Positions 24,672-34,773 of a DNA stretch of 64,000 nucleotides are shown here, piece after piece. The notes beneath the pieces were generated by a model. It did not search any database. It saw only the letters and a program-made list of their open reading frames with translations, and was not told where the DNA came from. Origin of the DNA: Mesorhizobium qingshengii (GTDB lineage Bacteria; Pseudomonadota; Alphaproteobacteria; Rhizobiales; Rhizobiaceae); NCBI RefSeq assembly GCF_027563465.1, contig NZ_JAPFQA010000002.1, positions 620,001 to 684,000 of the forward strand, given 5' to 3'. The stretch's first letter is position 1. Every line of letters starts with the position of its first letter. A program made the position numbers and the translations under genes.

Positions 24672-25082
24672 ATGAGCATTTCCGAAACCGCGCCTGCCTC
24701 GTCGGGCGCCCTGTGGACCGGCCGCGTGCTGAGCGGCATCATCGTGCTGTTCATGATCTTCGATGGCGCCATCAAGTTGCCGCCGCTCGACATCGTCACC
24801 CAGACGATGGTGCCGCTTGGCTGGCCGGCCGATGCGAACGTCGCGCGCATGCTCGGCATCATCGGCCTGATCTCGACGGCGCTCTACGCCTTGCCGCGCA
24901 CATCGGTGATCGGGGCCATCCTGCTCACCGCCTATATGGGCGGCGCCATCGCCACCAATGCGCGGGTAGGCAACCCGCTGTTCTCGCACACGCTGTTCGG
25001 CGTCTATCTCGGTGTCGTGCTGTGGGCCGGCCTGTTTCTGCGCGACCCCAGGCTGCGGGCGCTGCTCCCGTTCAGCCGATAA
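24672..25082 (+). CDS. DoxX family membrane protein
   Basis: A 136-residue inner-membrane protein with four hydrophobic spans (near residues 15-35, 55-75, 78-98 and 104-124). The first span ends FMIFDGAIKLPPLDIVTQTM, as in the DoxX-like family. The ATG at 24672 has GGAGGGA at good spacing. The SRPBCC gene follows 17 bp later, so they are likely co-transcribed. The role is unknown. Confidence 0.85.
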   Translation: MSISETAPASSGALWTGRVLSGIIVLFMIFDGAIKLPPLDIVTQTMVPLGWPADANVARMLGIIGLISTALYALPRTSVIGAILLTAYMGGAIATNARVGNPLFSHTLFGVYLGVVLWAGLFLRDPRLRALLPFSR

Positions 25083-25099
25083 GCACGAAGGAGAGAAAA

Positions 25100-25627
25100 A
25101 TGTTCAGCACCATCCTCATCATCCTGGTCGTCATCGTCGCCGCCGTGCTCCTCTATGCCGCGACACGGCCGAACGACTTCGTCACCACCCGCACGGCCAA
25201 TATCAAGGCTCCGCCGGAAGCGATCTTTCCGCTGATCAACGATTTCAGACGCTGGCCGACATGGTCGCCCTACGAAAAGCTCGATCCGAACATGAAGCGC
25301 ACGCTCTCCGGCGCGGCAAGCGGCAAGGGCGCCGCCTATGCCTGGGAAGGCAATGGCAAGGCCGGCAAGGGGCGCATGGAGATCGTCAATTCGGTGCCGG
25401 CCTCGCTGGTGTCGCTCAAGCTCGATTTCGAAAAGCCGTTCAGGGCCAGCAACAGCGTCGATTTCACCCTGGCGCCGTCTGGCGACAACACCACCGTCAC
25501 CTGGGCGATGCGCGGCGGCCGGCCGTTCATCGCCAAGCTGATGGGCCTGTTCATGAACTTCGACACGCTGATCGGTAGGGATTTCGAGGTCGGTCTCGCC
25601 AATTTGAAGCGCCTCAGCGAGGTATGA
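25100..25627 (+). CDS. Membrane-anchored SRPBCC (polyketide cyclase-like) protein
   Basis: A 175-residue protein with an N-terminal anchor (ILIILVVIVAAVLLYAATRP) and then a Bet v1 fold: TTRTANIKAPPEAIFPLINDFRRWPTWSPYEKLDPN, typical of polyketide cyclase/START-like proteins. The C-terminal helix is IGRDFEVGLANLKRLSEV. The ATG at 25100 follows AAGGAGAG. It sits right behind the DoxX gene, suggesting related envelope function. Confidence 0.87.
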   Translation: MFSTILIILVVIVAAVLLYAATRPNDFVTTRTANIKAPPEAIFPLINDFRRWPTWSPYEKLDPNMKRTLSGAASGKGAAYAWEGNGKAGKGRMEIVNSVPASLVSLKLDFEKPFRASNSVDFTLAPSGDNTTVTWAMRGGRPFIAKLMGLFMNFDTLIGRDFEVGLANLKRLSEV

Positions 25628-25757
25628 TCGGCGTGAGACGATAATGCTTGCTCGAACAAGCGGTGTCGCGATCGTCATTCTTCTCGGGATCAAATTGGCC
25701 GTCTGAGAGTTAAGGACTCGGCGGCGAGACGGCGATCCGCGTGTGAGAGGAACGAAA

Positions 25758-26021
25758 ATGAAGAAAATCCTGACTATTCTGGTATTGGCGACGGCGCTCG
25801 GTGCGTGCTCGCAGACGGAAAAAGGCGCCGCGGTCGGCGGCCTTGGCGGCGCTGCGATCGGCGCAGCCGTTGCCGGAGATCCTGTCCAAGGCGCTATCGT
25901 CGGAGGCGCGGTTGGCGCCGTTGCGGGCGCCCTGATAGGCCATGCCAGCGAAAGCGGCCAATGCCGCTATCGCGACCGTCACGGCCGTGTCTATGTAGAC
26001 CGCTGCCCGCGCGGCTATTGA
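25758..26021 (+). CDS. Small glycine-zipper lipoprotein
   Basis: An 87-residue outer-membrane-type lipoprotein. The signal peptide ends in a lipobox ATALGACSQ, with the lipid Cys near residue 17. It is followed by a Gly/Ala-rich zipper (AAVGGLGGAAIGAAVAGDP, then GAIVGGAVGAVAGALIGHA) typical of YMGG/17-kDa-antigen-like proteins, and a short Cys-containing tail CRYRDRHGRVYVDRCPRG. The start at 25758 has GAGAGGAA upstream. It is convergent with rpsP, with a strong bidirectional terminator between. Confidence 0.85.
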   Translation: MKKILTILVLATALGACSQTEKGAAVGGLGGAAIGAAVAGDPVQGAIVGGAVGAVAGALIGHASESGQCRYRDRHGRVYVDRCPRGY

Positions 26022-26055
26022 CCGGGCCGCGTTCGACAAACGAAGTCGAAACAGC

Positions 26056-26083
26056 AAAACGGCGGGCCTAGGCCCGCCGTTTT
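26056..26083. terminator. Bidirectional Rho-independent terminator
   Basis: ACGGCGGGCCTAGGCCCGCCGT is a perfect dyad flanked by AAA and TTT. It lies between the convergent lipoprotein and rpsP genes and can serve both strands. Confidence 0.88.
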
Positions 26084-26105
26084 CCCCGATGCTCTGACGC
26101 AATGC

Positions 26106-26507
26106 TTATTCGGCGGTGGCGGCTTCCGCCTCGGCCGGTGCGGCGGCTGCGGCCGCGACGGCGGCAGCGGCGTCTTCCTGCGCCTTCTTCAACAGGGCGG
26201 CGCGTTCCTGCGCCTTCTTGCCCGGCTCGGCCTTCTTCGGGTTGGAGCGGGCGTCGCGCTTGGCAATGCCGGCCTCGTCGAGGAAGCGCAGCACGCGGTC
26301 GGTCGGCTGGGCGCCGTGCGACAGCCAATGCTTGACGCGGTCGGCGTCGACCTTGACGCGCTCGCCGTCCTTGGGCAGCAGCGGGTTCCACGAGCCGAGC
26401 GACTCGATGAAACGGCCGTCGCGGGGCGAACGGGCGTCGGCGACGACGACGTGGTAGTAAGGACGCTTCTTCGAGCCCGCGCGGGCCAGTCGGATCTTCA
26501 GTGCCAT
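26106..26507 (-). CDS. rpsP: 30S ribosomal protein S16
   Basis: Small-subunit ribosomal protein. The N-terminal [35 protein letters not shown] is the S16 signature. The first ~85 residues are the conserved fold; residues about 90-133 form a Lys/Ala-rich extension common in rhizobia. The ATG at 26507 follows AGGAG. Downstream there is only a terminator, whereas rimM and trmD often follow rpsP in other bacteria. Upstream lie chorismate mutase and ffh on the same strand. Confidence 0.97.
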   Translation of the reverse strand: MALKIRLARAGSKKRPYYHVVVADARSPRDGRFIESLGSWNPLLPKDGERVKVDADRVKHWLSHGAQPTDRVLRFLDEAGIAKRDARSNPKKAEPGKKAQERAALLKKAQEDAAAAVAAAAAAPAEAEAATAE

Positions 26508-26617
26508 TTCTTTTCTCCTAAAAGCTCTGATGTCGTTGATCGGTTGGTGGCTGAATTTTTTGTTTGTGCATGTCGTTGTCCCAAAACCGCTGAGCACTTT
26601 TGGGCGACATGCACCGG

Positions 26618-26944
26618 TCAGCCGGCTTTCGTCACGCCGTTGGAAGCGGCGATCTGTTCGTGGTGGCGGATCACTTCGCGGACGACGAAGTTGAGGAATT
26701 TCTCAGCGAAATCCGGGTCGAGATGGGCGTCCTTCGCCAGCTGGCGAAGACGGGCGATCTGCTGCTGCTCGCGCGCCGGATCGGCCGGCGGCAAGCCATG
26801 CGTCGCCTTCAGCACGCCAACCGCCTTGGTGCAGCGGAAGCGCTCGGCCAGCATGTGGATGAGGGCCGCGTCGATGTTGTCGATCGAGGCGCGATAGTCG
26901 GCCAGGACGGTGCGTGCGTCGGCCATGTCTTTTTCTTCGTTCAT
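26618..26944 (-). CDS. Chorismate mutase (AroQ class)
   Basis: A 108-residue all-helical AroQ-type mutase that turns chorismate into prephenate for Phe and Tyr synthesis. Motifs: [34 protein letters not shown] (helix 1 with the active-site Arg), [20 protein letters not shown], and [20 protein letters not shown]. The second Met (residue 7) is an alternative start. It sits 7 nt after ffh, a known rhizobial arrangement with no obvious functional link. Confidence 0.93.
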   Translation of the reverse strand: MNEEKDMADARTVLADYRASIDNIDAALIHMLAERFRCTKAVGVLKATHGLPPADPAREQQQIARLRQLAKDAHLDPDFAEKFLNFVVREVIRHHEQIAASNGVTKAG

Positions 26945-26951
26945 GGCGTCC

Positions 26952-28559
26952 TCACTTCTTCTTGCCGAGGCCGGGCAGGCCGCCGCCGAGACCGGGCAGG
27001 CCGGGAAGCTTCATACCGCCGGGCAAACCGGGCAGGCCGCCGCCGCCGGGAAGACCACCGGGCAGGCCCTTCATGCCGCCGAGGCCGGCCGCCTGCGCCT
27101 GCTTCTGCAAGGCTTCGAGCTGCCTGGGGTCCATCTTCGACAGATCGGGCATGCCGCCGCCCATCATGCCCCCGGGGCCGCCGCCTGGCATCATGCCGCC
27201 GAGGCCCATTTTCGAGGCGAGGCCGCCCATCATGCCGCGCATGAGGCCGCCGCCTTTGCCCTTACCGCCCATCGCCTTCATCATGTCGGCCATGCCGCGA
27301 TGCATCTTGAGCAGCTTGTTGATCTCGGCCGCGTCGGTGCCGGAGCCGGCGGCGATGCGCTTCTTGCGCGAGTGCTTGAGAATATCGGGGTTGGCGCGCT
27401 CGGCCTTGGTCATCGACGAGATGATGGCGAGCTGGCGGCCGAACATCTTGTCGTCGAGACCGGCGGCGGCCATCTGGTCCTTCATCTTGCCCATGCCGGG
27501 CATCATGCCCATGATGCCGCCCATGCCGCCCATCTTCGACATCTGCTGAAGCTGCTGGGCGAGGTCGTTCAGGTCGAACTTGCCCGACTGCATCTTCCTG
27601 GCCATCGCCGCCGCCTGCTCGGCGTCGATGTTCTCGGCGGCCTTTTCGACCAGGCTGACGATGTCGCCCATGCCGAGGATGCGGTCGGCGATGCGCTTGG
27701 GGTGGAATTCCTCCAGCCCGTCCATCTTCTCGCCGGTGCCGATCAGCTTGATCGGCTTGCCGGTGACGGCGCGCATCGAAAGTGCCGCGCCACCACGGCC
27801 GTCGCCGTCCATGCGGGTCAGCACCAGGCCGGTGATGCCAACGCGCTCGTCGAAGCTTTTCGCCAGGTTCACGGCGTCCTGGCCGGTCAGCGAGTCGGCG
27901 ACCAGCAGGATTTCGTGCGGGCTCGACACCTTCTTGATGTCGGCCATCTCGACCATCAGCGGCTCGTCGATATGGGTGCGGCCGGCGGTGTCCAGGATGA
28001 CGACGTCATGGCCGCCGAGCTTGGCCGCCTGCACGGCGCGCTTGGCGATATCGACCGGGTTCTGGCCGGCAATGATCGGCAAAGTCGCGACCTTCACCTG
28101 CTCGCCGAGCTGGCGCAACTGCTCCTGCGCGGCGGGGCGCCGCGTGTCGAGCGAGGCCATCAGGACCTTCTTGTTCTGACGCTCGGTCAGCCGTTTGGCG
28201 ATCTTGGCCGAAGTGGTCGTCTTGCCGGAGCCCTGCAGGCCGACCATCATGACGACGACCGGCGCCGGCGCATTGAGATCGACGGCGACGCCCTCGGCGC
28301 CCAGCATGTCGACCAGCTCGTCATGGACGATCTTGACGACCATCTGGCCGGGCTTGATCGACTTCAGCACCGCGGCGCCGACGGCCTTCTCACGCACCTT
28401 GTCGGTGAAGGAGCGCACCACTTCCAGCGCGACGTCGGCCTCGAGCAGCGCACGGCGCACCTCGCGCAGCGCCGCCGAGACATCAGCCTCCGACAGCGCG
28501 CCGCGGCCGGTCAGGCCGTTCAGGATGGAGCCAAGGCGCTCCTGAAGCGATTCAAACAT
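26952..28559 (-). CDS. ffh: Signal recognition particle protein Ffh
   Basis: GTPase of the signal recognition particle, which targets nascent membrane proteins to FtsY. N domain residues 1-90; G domain with GLQGSGKTTTSAKIAKRL, DTAGRTH and TRMDGDGRGGAAL; then the Met-rich M domain (about 325-430) that binds 4.5S RNA and signal peptides. The 535-residue length exceeds the usual ~450-480 because of a long Gly/Pro/Leu-rich tail (repeated GLPG). The partner ftsY lies in this window at 58.2-60 kb. Confidence 0.97.
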   Translation of the reverse strand: MFESLQERLGSILNGLTGRGALSEADVSAALREVRRALLEADVALEVVRSFTDKVREKAVGAAVLKSIKPGQMVVKIVHDELVDMLGAEGVAVDLNAPAPVVVMMVGLQGSGKTTTSAKIAKRLTERQNKKVLMASLDTRRPAAQEQLRQLGEQVKVATLPIIAGQNPVDIAKRAVQAAKLGGHDVVILDTAGRTHIDEPLMVEMADIKKVSSPHEILLVADSLTGQDAVNLAKSFDERVGITGLVLTRMDGDGRGGAALSMRAVTGKPIKLIGTGEKMDGLEEFHPKRIADRILGMGDIVSLVEKAAENIDAEQAAAMARKMQSGKFDLNDLAQQLQQMSKMGGMGGIMGMMPGMGKMKDQMAAAGLDDKMFGRQLAIISSMTKAERANPDILKHSRKKRIAAGSGTDAAEINKLLKMHRGMADMMKAMGGKGKGGGLMRGMMGGLASKMGLGGMMPGGGPGGMMGGGMPDLSKMDPRQLEALQKQAQAAGLGGMKGLPGGLPGGGGLPGLPGGMKLPGLPGLGGGLPGLGKKK

Positions 28560-28643
28560 CTTGCGTCCTTCGATCTCGGTTCATTCGACCCGAGAGGTAA
28601 TGCGTTCGCGCCAAGTGTCCAAGCAAAAGCAAAAGCCAAAACC

Positions 28644-28679
28644 AAAAAGCACCCGGGGGCGCTCAGCGCTGCCGGGTGT
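28644..28679 (-). terminator. Rho-independent terminator on the minus strand upstream of ffh
   Basis: CACCCGG and CCGGGTG (28650-28656 with 28672-28678) form a stem, and on the minus strand a T5 run follows directly. It would end transcripts coming from the small genes upstream of ffh. Confidence 0.6.
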
Positions 28680-28706
28680 TGGCCTCCAGGATCGATTTAC
28701 AGCACT

Positions 28707-28850
28707 TCACCTCGAAGAGGTTTCGGCGTCCTGGTCGGCTTGCTCGGAGGGATACTCGTCGCGGAATTCGGGGCGTGTAGACAGGAAATCGGCCGCAGAG
28801 TCAAGACAAGGGCCGAGCCGGTGGTGTCTCAGTTTGAAATTCGGAAGCAC
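28707..28850 (-). other. Possible small ORF or gene remnant in the ffh upstream gap
   Basis: The 323-bp gap 28560-28882 has no long gene. On the minus strand a GTG-initiated 47-codon frame ends with ..STRPEFRDEYPSEQADQD.. and has coding-like composition. The frame stays open further upstream, past the GTG, into the neighbouring gene. It may be a small protein or the tail of a decayed gene. Evidence is weak. Confidence 0.25.
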
Positions 28851-28882
28851 CTCAACCCCGAACGCGCAGACTTTGGTGGGCG

Positions 28883-29077
28883 TCAGGCTGCCTTCCGTCG
28901 CAGGAGACTGGCCAGTACGGTGCGCATCCCCGAATATGACGGGCTGTCAATCTTCACTTCCCAATCGGTGTTGCGTTTCCGAGGGTGCTTCACATTGCGC
29001 AACGCTTCGCGGAACGTGTTCGGATCGACACCTACAGTTCGGGCCATACCTTCGGCGGTTGTGTACTTGGCAATCAT
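28883..29077 (-). CDS. Small hypothetical protein with HTH-like pattern
   Basis: A 64-residue basic protein starting MIAKYTTAEGMARTVG. The pattern VDPNTFREALRN..HPRKRNTDWEVKIDS resembles a small DNA-binding-like module common in rhizobial proteins (F-R-x-A-L-R followed by W-x-V). The ATG at 29077 was chosen over a longer 77-residue frame. The function is unknown. The base composition is a little lower in GC than its neighbours, which may mark acquired DNA. Confidence 0.6.
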   Translation of the reverse strand: MIAKYTTAEGMARTVGVDPNTFREALRNVKHPRKRNTDWEVKIDSPSYSGMRTVLASLLRRKAA

Positions 29078-29197
29078 GACGCTTCCTATGTTCACCAAAC
29101 ATATAAGCGTTTGCACAGCTCGGGCAAGAAATTAGGCGGTTACGCTAATTTCAAACCGAGACGCTATCGCCGAGCCGCGTTGCTTTGTGAGCCGCAT

Positions 29198-30154
29198 TCA
29201 GGTCGCACGCGTCCGGTCCGGAAGCTCGGCGGCAACCCTGAGCGGCGAGCGTGGATGCAGAAGCAAGGCAATCGTCAGCAGGCTGCAGGCAATGCCGATA
29301 AAGGCGATCAGAACCGCGTCCGACGTCGTCCAGCCCGGCCCCTCGAGCGGCCTGGCGTTGAACAAAGCGAAGGAATTGTAGCTTTCCTGATGCGAGATCA
29401 GCAGAAAACCGGTCAGATTGTTGCCGAGATGGGCGCCGAAGGCCGCGCCGAGATTGCCGGTGGCATGGACCACGAGCGTCAACAGCAGGGCGAAAGCGGC
29501 GATCGAGGCCAGGACGCAGGCGTTGATGGCGGCGGTCGAGCTCGGGCTCCAATGCAGCGAGGTGAACAGCAGGCCAGGCAGCAGCGCCCAGATGACCGGG
29601 CTCTTGAACCGGTTGGCCAGGCCGCGCATCAGGTAGCCGCGAAACAGCATCTCTTCCGACGACGTCTGCAGCAAGGTCAGCGCGACGATCGGGACCAGGA
29701 ACAGCAGCCAGGACGACAGGCTGATCGCGCCGCGCGCGATCTCGGGCTGCAGCAGGTAGAGCAGGATTTCGGACACAAGCGAGGTGATCAGCACCGCCAC
29801 CAGCCCCTTGAGGAAGCCCGATCGCGAAACGCGACGGCCGACGCCGAAGAGAGCCGACAGCTTCTCGCCGTGGACCCAGCGCATGGCGATCCACAGGCCG
29901 ATCCAGATGCCCGCAAAAGAGGCGAGCGCGGTGAGGATGCCCATGGGCGAGGCAAGGAACCCCTGCATGCCGGATGGGGGAGCGGCCGCTGCCTGCCAGG
30001 TGAAGAAGGCATAGGCGGCGCCGAACAGCACGGCCACCGTCGTTGCGGCCCAGAACAGGATGACGATCGCTGTTCCCAGCAAAAGGCGCGGCAAGGTCGT
30101 CTTGTGGTTCGGCGACCGCCGGTAGCGTTCGAAGGCGGCAGGGTCTGGTGTCAC
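29198..30154 (-). CDS. CPBP family intramembrane metalloprotease
   Basis: A 318-residue polytopic membrane protein of the CPBP (CAAX protease/bacteriocin-processing) family. Signature motif 1 is SEEMLFRGYLMRGLANRF (EE-x3-R) near residue 185; motif 2 has His in LLFTSLHWS; a later H-x3-N lies in GAAFGAHLGNNLTGF. About eight hydrophobic spans. The GTG at 30154 was chosen for its strong AAAGGAG. The substrate is unknown. Confidence 0.9.
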   Translation of the reverse strand: MTPDPAAFERYRRSPNHKTTLPRLLLGTAIVILFWAATTVAVLFGAAYAFFTWQAAAAPPSGMQGFLASPMGILTALASFAGIWIGLWIAMRWVHGEKLSALFGVGRRVSRSGFLKGLVAVLITSLVSEILLYLLQPEIARGAISLSSWLLFLVPIVALTLLQTSSEEMLFRGYLMRGLANRFKSPVIWALLPGLLFTSLHWSPSSTAAINACVLASIAAFALLLTLVVHATGNLGAAFGAHLGNNLTGFLLISHQESYNSFALFNARPLEGPGWTTSDAVLIAFIGIACSLLTIALLLHPRSPLRVAAELPDRTRAT

Positions 30155-30198
30155 GCTGGCTCCTTTGCCGAATCCATCATCTGTTGATCTAGCTGATG

Positions 30199-30239
30199 GT
30201 CCCGAAAATCGGAATCGTTTTCGCAAAGGATTCATGCGC
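30199..30239. repeat. Dispersed rhizobial repeat copy (CCCGAAAATCGGAATCG type)
   Basis: GTCCCGAAAATCGGAATCGT followed by TTTCGCAAAGGATTCATGCG matches the second common rhizobial dispersed palindrome. It lies about 45 bp upstream of the CPBP start. Confidence 0.6.
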
Positions 30240-30326
30240 GGCGGCCGCGCTGTCATGTGAAGCGCGGTACCGTGGGATCGGCACTCGTGTCGCAAGCGGC
30301 CGCCGCGGTGGCGGCCGCTCGAGCTG

Positions 30327-30932
30327 TCAGCGCACCACGTACATGATGCGCCGTGTCTGCGGATCGATCAGCGCCGGCTGACCGTTCACATAGACATAGC
30401 GGTAGTTGTAGTCTGGAATTTCGCGCAGCTCGACGGTGTCGGGCAGGGTTGCACCGGTGACGACCTCTCCGTCCAGATAGACGGGGTCGAGGCGGTGCGT
30501 GTCGACATAGGTTCTGACCTCGGACGGCGGTGGCGGGAAAACGTCCTCGACAGGTTCACCGGCAACGATGGCTCCGGTATAGTCGCCCGGATAGTTTCCT
30601 ATGTCTTCCGGCGGTGAAACGATTGTAACGCTGGAACCGTGCGGCCGTTGCGTCAGCACGACCCGGCTGCCGCCAAAGTCGGCCGTCACATAGTCGGAAT
30701 AGACCCAGCCCTGGCCGCCGGCTTCGGCGATGGTGCACCATTTGCTGTTTTCGATGCAGCCATTGAGCGTCGCCGACTGTCCGGCGGCGAGCACGCCGAT
30801 GACAGGATATTGCGGGCCGGGGCCGGCGCGCACGTTGAGATCGGTGACGGCGGAGACGGCGGTGTCGGCAAGCGCGGCACCCGACATCACGGTGAGCATC
30901 CCGGCGATCGCGGGAAACAGTATGGATTTCAT
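30327..30932 (-). CDS. Exported SH3b / DUF1236 domain protein
   Basis: A 201-residue periplasmic protein. Signal peptide FPAIAGMLTVMSGAALA; cleavage near residue 22. An SH3b-type domain (about 25-85: VTDLNVRAGPGPQYPVIGVLAAGQ, ..WCTIAEAGGQGWVYSDYV) probably binds peptidoglycan or stabilises the protein. The C-terminal DUF1236 part (PDTVELREIPDYNYRYVYVNGQPALIDPQTRRIMYVV) is common in rhizobia. The function is unknown. Confidence 0.88.
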   Translation of the reverse strand: MKSILFPAIAGMLTVMSGAALADTAVSAVTDLNVRAGPGPQYPVIGVLAAGQSATLNGCIENSKWCTIAEAGGQGWVYSDYVTADFGGSRVVLTQRPHGSSVTIVSPPEDIGNYPGDYTGAIVAGEPVEDVFPPPPSEVRTYVDTHRLDPVYLDGEVVTGATLPDTVELREIPDYNYRYVYVNGQPALIDPQTRRIMYVVR

Positions 30933-30994
30933 GGGTTCTCTCCGTTTTCGTGGTCCCTCGCCAGCGAAACGGAGCTGTGGCGTATGCGTTCCGG

Positions 30995-32092
30995 CTAAAA
31001 TGCCTGAGCCAACTCACGATTTGTTCCGGTTTCTTTCGGCAGACCGGTCAGAAGTTCGTGAACGAAGGCCAGTTTGCGCGCCGTGACGTCGGAGATAATG
31101 AAGGGATAGAGGTCGGGCAGGCCCATGCAGCGGTTTATGGAGTTGGAGGCCTCCGACAGCACCAGCCAGCGGGCGAGGATCCTTTCGAACGGCTCGGCTG
31201 CAGCCGAAGGCTCCGATGGCGCCGCCTGCGGTTCGCCACCGGTGTCGCCCCGTGGCAAGTCGTTCGCCTCCACCGTCGCCAGCCGGCCAAGCGGAAAGTT
31301 CAGCGCACGGACCATTTCCAGCGTGTCGGTGATGTGCAGATAATGGGCCCAGGTCTCCGCCCAGTCTTCCCACGGATGGGAGGTGGCATAGGGCGAGATG
31401 TGGCTCTGTTGCCAGTCGGGCGGCGCGCCACCGGCGTAATAAGTCTGCAGCGCCTGTTCGTAGCCGGCGCGGTCGTCGCCGAACAAAGCGCGGAAAGCGA
31501 CAAGCCTTTCCGGGACGTCGCGGATCAGGCGATCCCAGTAATAATGGCCGAGCTCATGGCGAAAGTGGCCGAGCAAGGTGCGATAGTTCTCACCCATCTC
31601 GACGCGACGTTTCTCACGCTCGGCCGAATCGGCCTCGGCGACGTTGAGCGTGATCAGGCCGTTGTCGTGGCCGGTCAGGATGCGCTCGCCGCCCGGACCG
31701 CCGCCAATCGGATCGGCCAGGAAGTCGAAGGCAAGGCCGGCCTCGTCGGCAGGGTCCTGCTTGGGCGCGACCGGCAGGCCGAAGGCCAGCAGCGAATAGA
31801 TGGCGCGCTTCTTTGCCGCCTCGACGCGGATCCAGCGGCGGCGATTGCCGTCGACGGAGAGATCCGGGATCAGCTTGTTCAGCACGCACGCCTGGCAAAA
31901 AGCCTGTCCCGGCTCGGCCATCCAGTTGCAGGCGCATTCATCGGCATTGGTGCACTGGAAAATGCCGTCGACGCCCGACAGGGCGAAACGTGCGTGCTCC
32001 GGATAGTAGAGCACGAGGCTGCCGCAGTTCAGGCACTGGGCGTTCTCGAAGTATAGACGATGGCCGCAATGCGGGCAGTCGAAGAGCTTCAT
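30995..32092 (-). CDS. Zinc-ribbon putative zinc-binding metallopeptidase
   Basis: A 365-residue protein. The N-terminus is a zinc ribbon (FDCPHCGHRLYFENAQCLNCG), followed by a second Cys cluster (CTNADECACNWM ... FCQAC). The catalytic motif HFRHELGHYYWD (HExxH) lies near residue 188. The family often has unknown substrates. The ATG at 32092 gives MKLFDCPHC; 32116 is an alternative. No signal peptide, so it is cytoplasmic. Confidence 0.85.
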   Translation of the reverse strand: MKLFDCPHCGHRLYFENAQCLNCGSLVLYYPEHARFALSGVDGIFQCTNADECACNWMAEPGQAFCQACVLNKLIPDLSVDGNRRRWIRVEAAKKRAIYSLLAFGLPVAPKQDPADEAGLAFDFLADPIGGGPGGERILTGHDNGLITLNVAEADSAEREKRRVEMGENYRTLLGHFRHELGHYYWDRLIRDVPERLVAFRALFGDDRAGYEQALQTYYAGGAPPDWQQSHISPYATSHPWEDWAETWAHYLHITDTLEMVRALNFPLGRLATVEANDLPRGDTGGEPQAAPSEPSAAAEPFERILARWLVLSEASNSINRCMGLPDLYPFIISDVTARKLAFVHELLTGLPKETGTNRELAQAF

Positions 32093-32361
32093 GCAGGTCT
32101 CGATTTCATCAGGCACCCGATCGATAAAGGTCTCAAACGTTCGCCACCTGCCGGTGTTCCTCGGTGCGCTCAGGTTATTTTGCCGCTGGTTGCTGGAACG
32201 ACATATCTTGCCACATTAAACACCTGATCGTAGTCAAGTTCTCACCATTCGCTGGCGGCGGCGCGCGACGAAACCACGTGACGACTTCTTGGCAGTGACA
32301 AGGGCGTGTTTCGCTGGCAAATTCGCAGCTGGGACGTGAATCAGACAACCAGGAGAACAAC

Positions 32362-33159
32362 ATGGCATTTCTTGCCAAGGGTAGGATTTTAGTGGCTGCG
32401 GTGGTGGCGGTGCTTGCGCTGGCGACGGGCGCGCAGGCGGCGGGCAGCTGTGGCAAGACCGGCGCCGGCTTCGATGCCTGGAAGCAGGATTTTGCCGAGC
32501 AGGCCAAGGCCGAAGGTGTGGGCTCGAGGGGGCTGTCCGCACTGGCTGGCGCCACCTACGCAACAAGGACGATCTCCGCCGACCGCGCCATCCACAAGGC
32601 TTTCAGCGGCTCGGTGGAAGATTTCATGAAGCGTCGTGGCGGGGCCACGATCATTTCCAAGGGTCGTTCGCTGAAGAAGTCGAACGCGGCGCTGTTCAGC
32701 CAGATCGAACGGAACTACGGCGTGTCGCCGGGTGTGTTGCTCGCCATCTGGGGCATGGAGACGGGCTTCGGTGCCTCCATGGGCAACCAGAACACGGTTT
32801 CCGCCATTTTGACGCTTGCTTATGATTGCCGTCGCCCGGACTACTTCTATCCGCACGCCATTGCAGCCCTGAAGCTGGTCGATCGCGGAGCATTGACCGC
32901 CTCGTCTGTCGGCGCCATGCATGGCGAGATTGGCCACACGCAGTTCCTGCCCGGAAATGTCTTGAAGTATGCGGTCGGCAACGGAAACCTGCGCGACAGG
33001 AACACGGCGTTGGCCTCCACCGCCAACTTCCTCAAGGGTCATGGTTGGCGGGCTGGCGCGAGCGCGCAGGCGAATATGGGCGCAATTGCCGGCTGGAACT
33101 CCGCGAGCGTCTATCAGCAGGCCATCGCCCGCATCGCCATGGCGATCGATGCCGACTGA
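32362..33159 (+). CDS. Lytic murein transglycosylase (MltB/SLT_2 family)
   Basis: A 265-residue peptidoglycan lytic enzyme. Signal peptide LVAAVVAVLALATGAQA, cleaved near 26. It lacks the longer C-terminal peptidoglycan-binding domain seen in many relatives. Catalytic Glu is near residue 133 in LLAIWGMETGFGASMG; GAMHGEIGHTQFLPGNVLKYAV follows, then RDRNTALASTANFLKGHGW. A strong terminator follows. Periplasmic role in wall turnover. Confidence 0.93.
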   Translation: MAFLAKGRILVAAVVAVLALATGAQAAGSCGKTGAGFDAWKQDFAEQAKAEGVGSRGLSALAGATYATRTISADRAIHKAFSGSVEDFMKRRGGATIISKGRSLKKSNAALFSQIERNYGVSPGVLLAIWGMETGFGASMGNQNTVSAILTLAYDCRRPDYFYPHAIAALKLVDRGALTASSVGAMHGEIGHTQFLPGNVLKYAVGNGNLRDRNTALASTANFLKGHGWRAGASAQANMGAIAGWNSASVYQQAIARIAMAIDAD

Positions 33160-33188
33160 TAGAAATTTCTGCCGATAGAAAGAGCAAG

Positions 33189-33216
33189 AGCCCGGCTATG
33201 CGCCGGGCTTTTTTTT
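33189..33216 (+). terminator. Rho-independent terminator after the lytic transglycosylase
   Basis: AGCCCGGC-TATGC-GCCGGGCT followed by eight T residues. This is a strong terminator for the gene ending at 33159. Confidence 0.93.
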
Positions 33217-33344
33217 CGAGACGCCGAGCGTGATGCGCGCGGCGAGGCTCACGCCGGCAGAGGGCGGATCGAAATCCTCGGCCATGGCCGGACCCGCCAG
33301 AAGAACCAGCGGCGCCAGGCCTCGGCCGAGGCAAGGCATCCGAG

Positions 33345-34568
<1,224 letters not shown>

Positions 34569-34773
34569 TTGGCGGTTCCGCGACAGGAGTTCTCGGCGGG
34601 CGAGGTATCACGCCGTTTCCGGTCACCGCAAGAGATGAACGCCGTGGATCGCCGCGAGGCGGCAAGCGGACAGGCGATTCAAGGGGGCTGGATCAGCGTT
34701 TCAATCACCCAGCCGCTGGCAACCGCAGGCCCTATCCCCTAAAGGCTGCGTGTCCGATCCCCCGGGGCCACCC

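Noticed and set aside
26910..29135. 741-codon plus-strand open frame opposite ffh
   Set aside because: Low-complexity His/Ala-rich shadow of ffh; no ribosome binding site or family motif.
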